Assembly (NCBI GenBank): GCA_937928045.1
Contig: CALFWO010000027.1
Coordinates: forward strand, 1-64,000
Reading direction: 5' to 3'
From: an uncultured Saprospiraceae bacterium
Lineage (GTDB): Bacteria > Bacteroidota > Bacteroidia > Chitinophagales > Saprospiraceae
DNA length: 64,000 nucleotides
Shown here: positions 62,271 through 64,000 of the stretch, one piece after another
How the letters are laid out: the number at the start of each line of letters is the position of its first letter
Position numbering within the stretch: position 1 is the stretch's first letter
Notes under the pieces: model-generated
What the model saw: only the letters and a program-made list of their open reading frames with translations
Databases searched by the model: none
Told to the model about the DNA's origin: nothing
Made by a program: the position numbers and the translations under genes

Positions 62271-63521
62271 CTAAGCGGAAATTTTGCAGGTTAAGACGGT
62301 GAAATCATCTGGATAGTCGGTATTTTCTCCTTTAAACTGCTCGACCGTTTGGAAAAGTTTTTCATTAAACTTTTCGACATCCAAATTAGAGTGAGATTGG
62401 ACGAAATCTTTCATCATTAATTGAGTGAAATATTCACCTTCTGGGTTTTGGGCATCGGTTAGTCCATCGGTGAAAGTGCAAATCAAAGCATTTTGTTCAA
62501 GCTGCTGTTCGCCTACTTCGATACTTGGCAAAGAAGACAATCCTCCTAAAATTGCACACCCCTTATCGAGTTCAATACAGTTTTCATTCATGACTAAAAA
62601 AGGAGGGTTGTGGCCTGCATTAATGTAGCTCAGTTTATTGGTCTTTTTATTATACTTCGCTACGAATAGTGTCAAAAATTTGTCACCGCCCGTAATTAGG
62701 TAAAGACTTTGGTTAAGCTGGTCGATGAAAATTTCCAAAGGATCATTCTTTCTGATCAGCGTATGAAAATTTGCCTGAAAATTTGCCATTAATAAAGCAG
62801 CAGCTACTCCTTTTCCAGAGATATCCGCTATGCAAAAGACAAAGTTGTCTTCATCTAATTCAATGAAATCAAAGTAATCTCCCCCAACACCTAGTTTCGG
62901 CTTATATATACTTGCTAGCTCAAAGCAATCAGTTTGAGGTAATGAGGTCGGAATGAGCATATGCTGCATTTCGCTGGCTAATTCCATTTCTCTTTTGAGA
63001 CGCTCCTGTTCTAATTGTCTTTTGAATAAACGTTTGTTTTCAATGGCCACAGCAATGATATTGGTAATCGTTGTGATGAATTGAATTTTGTTATACATGT
63101 CATCGTTCTCCTCAAAGCCACCAATGAATGTATAAGCGATAGGTTCTTTCTTATGTTTTACAGGAATGACTACATCGAAATCTTTAAAAAACGGAACCTT
63201 TTCGTCTTTCAGTGATTGTAGTTTTTCAAATTGTAGCAATTTTTCTCCTGCGGACTTTGGAATATAATTGCCTGAAATACCTTGATGAGTAACACAAACC
63301 CAAAGCCCTTCTTGTAAAATAAAAAGCGCCATTTTTTTAACCTCCATTTCCCAAGTCAAAAAAGATTTATACATGGCAAAGAGTTCAGGAGCTTTGACAT
63401 TGTCATTGATCGCCTGGGTGATAGACAATAGACTATTGATCTGAAGTTGCTTCAGATTTAATTCTCTTTCCAACTTTTTAGTGGATACGAGTTCTTGTTT
63501 ACGTTCTGCGAATTGCGACAT
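62271..63521 (-). CDS. SpoIIE-type PP2C serine phosphatase with GAF-like sensor domain
   Basis: 416 residues from the ATG at 63521; a TTG three codons upstream is also in frame. An N-terminal coiled coil (about 1-35) and a GAF-like domain (about 40-165) come first. A linker helix (LKREMELASEMQHMLIPTSLP) precedes the SpoIIE/PP2C domain (about 200-416), with GGDYFDFIELDEDNFVFCIADISGKGVAAALLMA carrying the metal Asp residues, then YINAGHNPPFLV and FTDGLTDAQNPEGEYF. Such phosphatases dephosphorylate STAS anti-anti-sigma factors in partner switches. No STAS protein is adjacent; an RsbW-like ATPase lies at 8385-8792. It precedes the ddl gene region on the same transcript direction, 54 bases away. 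Confidence 0.92.
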   Translation of the reverse strand: MSQFAERKQELVSTKKLERELNLKQLQINSLLSITQAINDNVKAPELFAMYKSFLTWEMEVKKMALFILQEGLWVCVTHQGISGNYIPKSAGEKLLQFEKLQSLKDEKVPFFKDFDVVIPVKHKKEPIAYTFIGGFEENDDMYNKIQFITTITNIIAVAIENKRLFKRQLEQERLKREMELASEMQHMLIPTSLPQTDCFELASIYKPKLGVGGDYFDFIELDEDNFVFCIADISGKGVAAALLMANFQANFHTLIRKNDPLEIFIDQLNQSLYLITGGDKFLTLFVAKYNKKTNKLSYINAGHNPPFLVMNENCIELDKGCAILGGLSSLPSIEVGEQQLEQNALICTFTDGLTDAQNPEGEYFTQLMMKDFVQSHSNLDVEKFNEKLFQTVEQFKGENTDYPDDFTVLTCKISA

Positions 63522-63575
63522 CTTTCTCAAGATAGGTTAAAGAATTAAATTACAACTATTCTATGCGGACACTTT

Positions 63576-64000
63576 TTAATTTAACGCTTCATTTATTACA
63601 GCCTCAAGCATAACGTTGATTGGAATATCCATTGCTTCTGCTTGTTGAGGAACTAAACTGTTTGGTGAAAAGCCAGGGATCGTATTTATTTCCAAAAAAT
63701 AAAATTCACCACCCATGAGTATATAATCAACCCTACATATCCCTCTGCAATTTAGAACCTCATAAATCTTTTTAGTTAAAGACTTACAAGACTCAGTAAG
63801 TGCTTCGGGGATTCTGGCCGGTGTAACTTCCTGACTTTTGTTTTCATACTTGGCCTTATAGTCAAAGAAAGCAACATCTTCATCTGGGATGATTTCTGTG
63901 ATCGGTAAAACGATTATTTCATCTCCCTTTCGATATGCTCCATTGCTGAATTCTGGTCCATCGAGGAATGTTTCTACCAAAACTTCATCATCAAACTGGA
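63576..64000 (-). CDS. ddl: D-alanine--D-alanine ligase, C-terminal part (runs off the window)
   Basis: ATP-dependent joining of two D-alanines for peptidoglycan. The frame is open to the window edge at 64000, so only the C-terminal 141 residues are seen. They contain FDDEVLVETFLDGPEFSNGAY, the ITEIIPDEDVAFFDYKAKYENKS loop, the CRGICRVDYILMGGEFYFLEINTIPG metal-binding strand (Asp, Glu, Asn ligands in LEINT) and the closing FSPNSLVPQQAEAMDI. These match the ATP-grasp C-terminal domain of Ddl. A TTG at 63980 is not the true start, since homologous sequence continues before it. The SpoIIE phosphatase gene follows downstream. Confidence 0.93.
   Translation of the reverse strand, partial: QFDDEVLVETFLDGPEFSNGAYRKGDEIIVLPITEIIPDEDVAFFDYKAKYENKSQEVTPARIPEALTESCKSLTKKIYEVLNCRGICRVDYILMGGEFYFLEINTIPGFSPNSLVPQQAEAMDIPINVMLEAVINEALN

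Noticed and set aside
1-64000. Mobile elements, prophage, CRISPR arrays, rRNA operons
   Set aside because: No transposase or integrase genes, no regularly spaced repeats and no rRNA-like sequence were seen on either strand.

Overview
The window is bacterial chromosomal DNA, AT-rich, and almost certainly from the phylum Bacteroidota. The signs are a type IX secretion (Por) C-terminal sorting domain on a secreted amidase, PD40-CRD-OmpA outer-membrane proteins, a TonB-dependent receptor with an N-terminal carboxypeptidase-regulatory-like domain, a DUF4175 protein, the futalosine menaquinone enzyme MqnC, and repeated TAnnTTTG promoter boxes. Heme A synthase points to aerobic respiration. Kynurenine 3-monooxygenase and the large PD40-OmpA genes would suit a Saprospiria-like or other free-living member, but I cannot fix the genus. 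No IS element, phage, CRISPR array or rRNA is visible.

Layout. 0-5 kb: small membrane protein, DHFR, two tandem secreted thioredoxin-fold proteins, a PfkB kinase, tRNA-Asn. 5-9.3 kb: DUF4175 protein, RsbW-like ATPase, YbeY. 9.5-14.2 kb: the threonine operon thrA-thrB-thrC. 14.2-17.2 kb: two parS-like sites (one inside thrC, one just after it), an alpha/beta hydrolase, heme A synthase, then a 473-bp intergenic region packed with DnaA boxes that I read as the chromosomal replication origin. 17.1-21.1 kb: a tightly packed operon leaving the origin (SRAP peptidase, D-aminoacyl-tRNA deacylase, MazG-like pyrophosphohydrolase, T9SS-exported amidase, RlmI-like methyltransferase). 21.1-23.7 kb: a translationally coupled trio on the minus strand (QTMAN-type glycosyltransferase, alpha/beta hydrolase, PrsW-like protease). 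23.7-28.4 kb: orphan ABC permease, M1 aminopeptidase, DapD. 28.5-33.3 kb: a subtilase gene followed by a caspase-subtilase fusion gene, the most unusual pair of genes in the window. 33.3-39.7 kb: kynurenine 3-monooxygenase, PAP2-like protein, two PD40-CRD-OmpA paralogues, exonuclease III. 39.9-47.3 kb: nucleotide-sugar dehydrogenase, RlmN, DUF3089 lipoprotein, histidine kinase, TonB receptor. 47.5-57.2 kb: a 989-residue OmpA protein, MqnC, purine nucleoside phosphorylase, ThiL, RluA-type synthase, redoxin, M15 peptidase, an unknown conserved protein. 57.4-64 kb: DeoC, SPOR protein, RodA, CBS protein, two TPR-SHOCT paralogues, SpoIIE-type phosphatase and the C-terminal part of D-Ala-D-Ala ligase.

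How it fits together. Most genes are core metabolism, tRNA/rRNA maturation and envelope maintenance, as expected close to a replication origin. The two results I rate highest are the oriC/parS neighbourhood, identified from sequence motifs without an adjacent dnaA or parAB, and the two-gene caspase/subtilase operon, which has no signal peptides and looks like an intracellular protease pair. All functional calls rest on motif and family recognition by eye; no database search was run.
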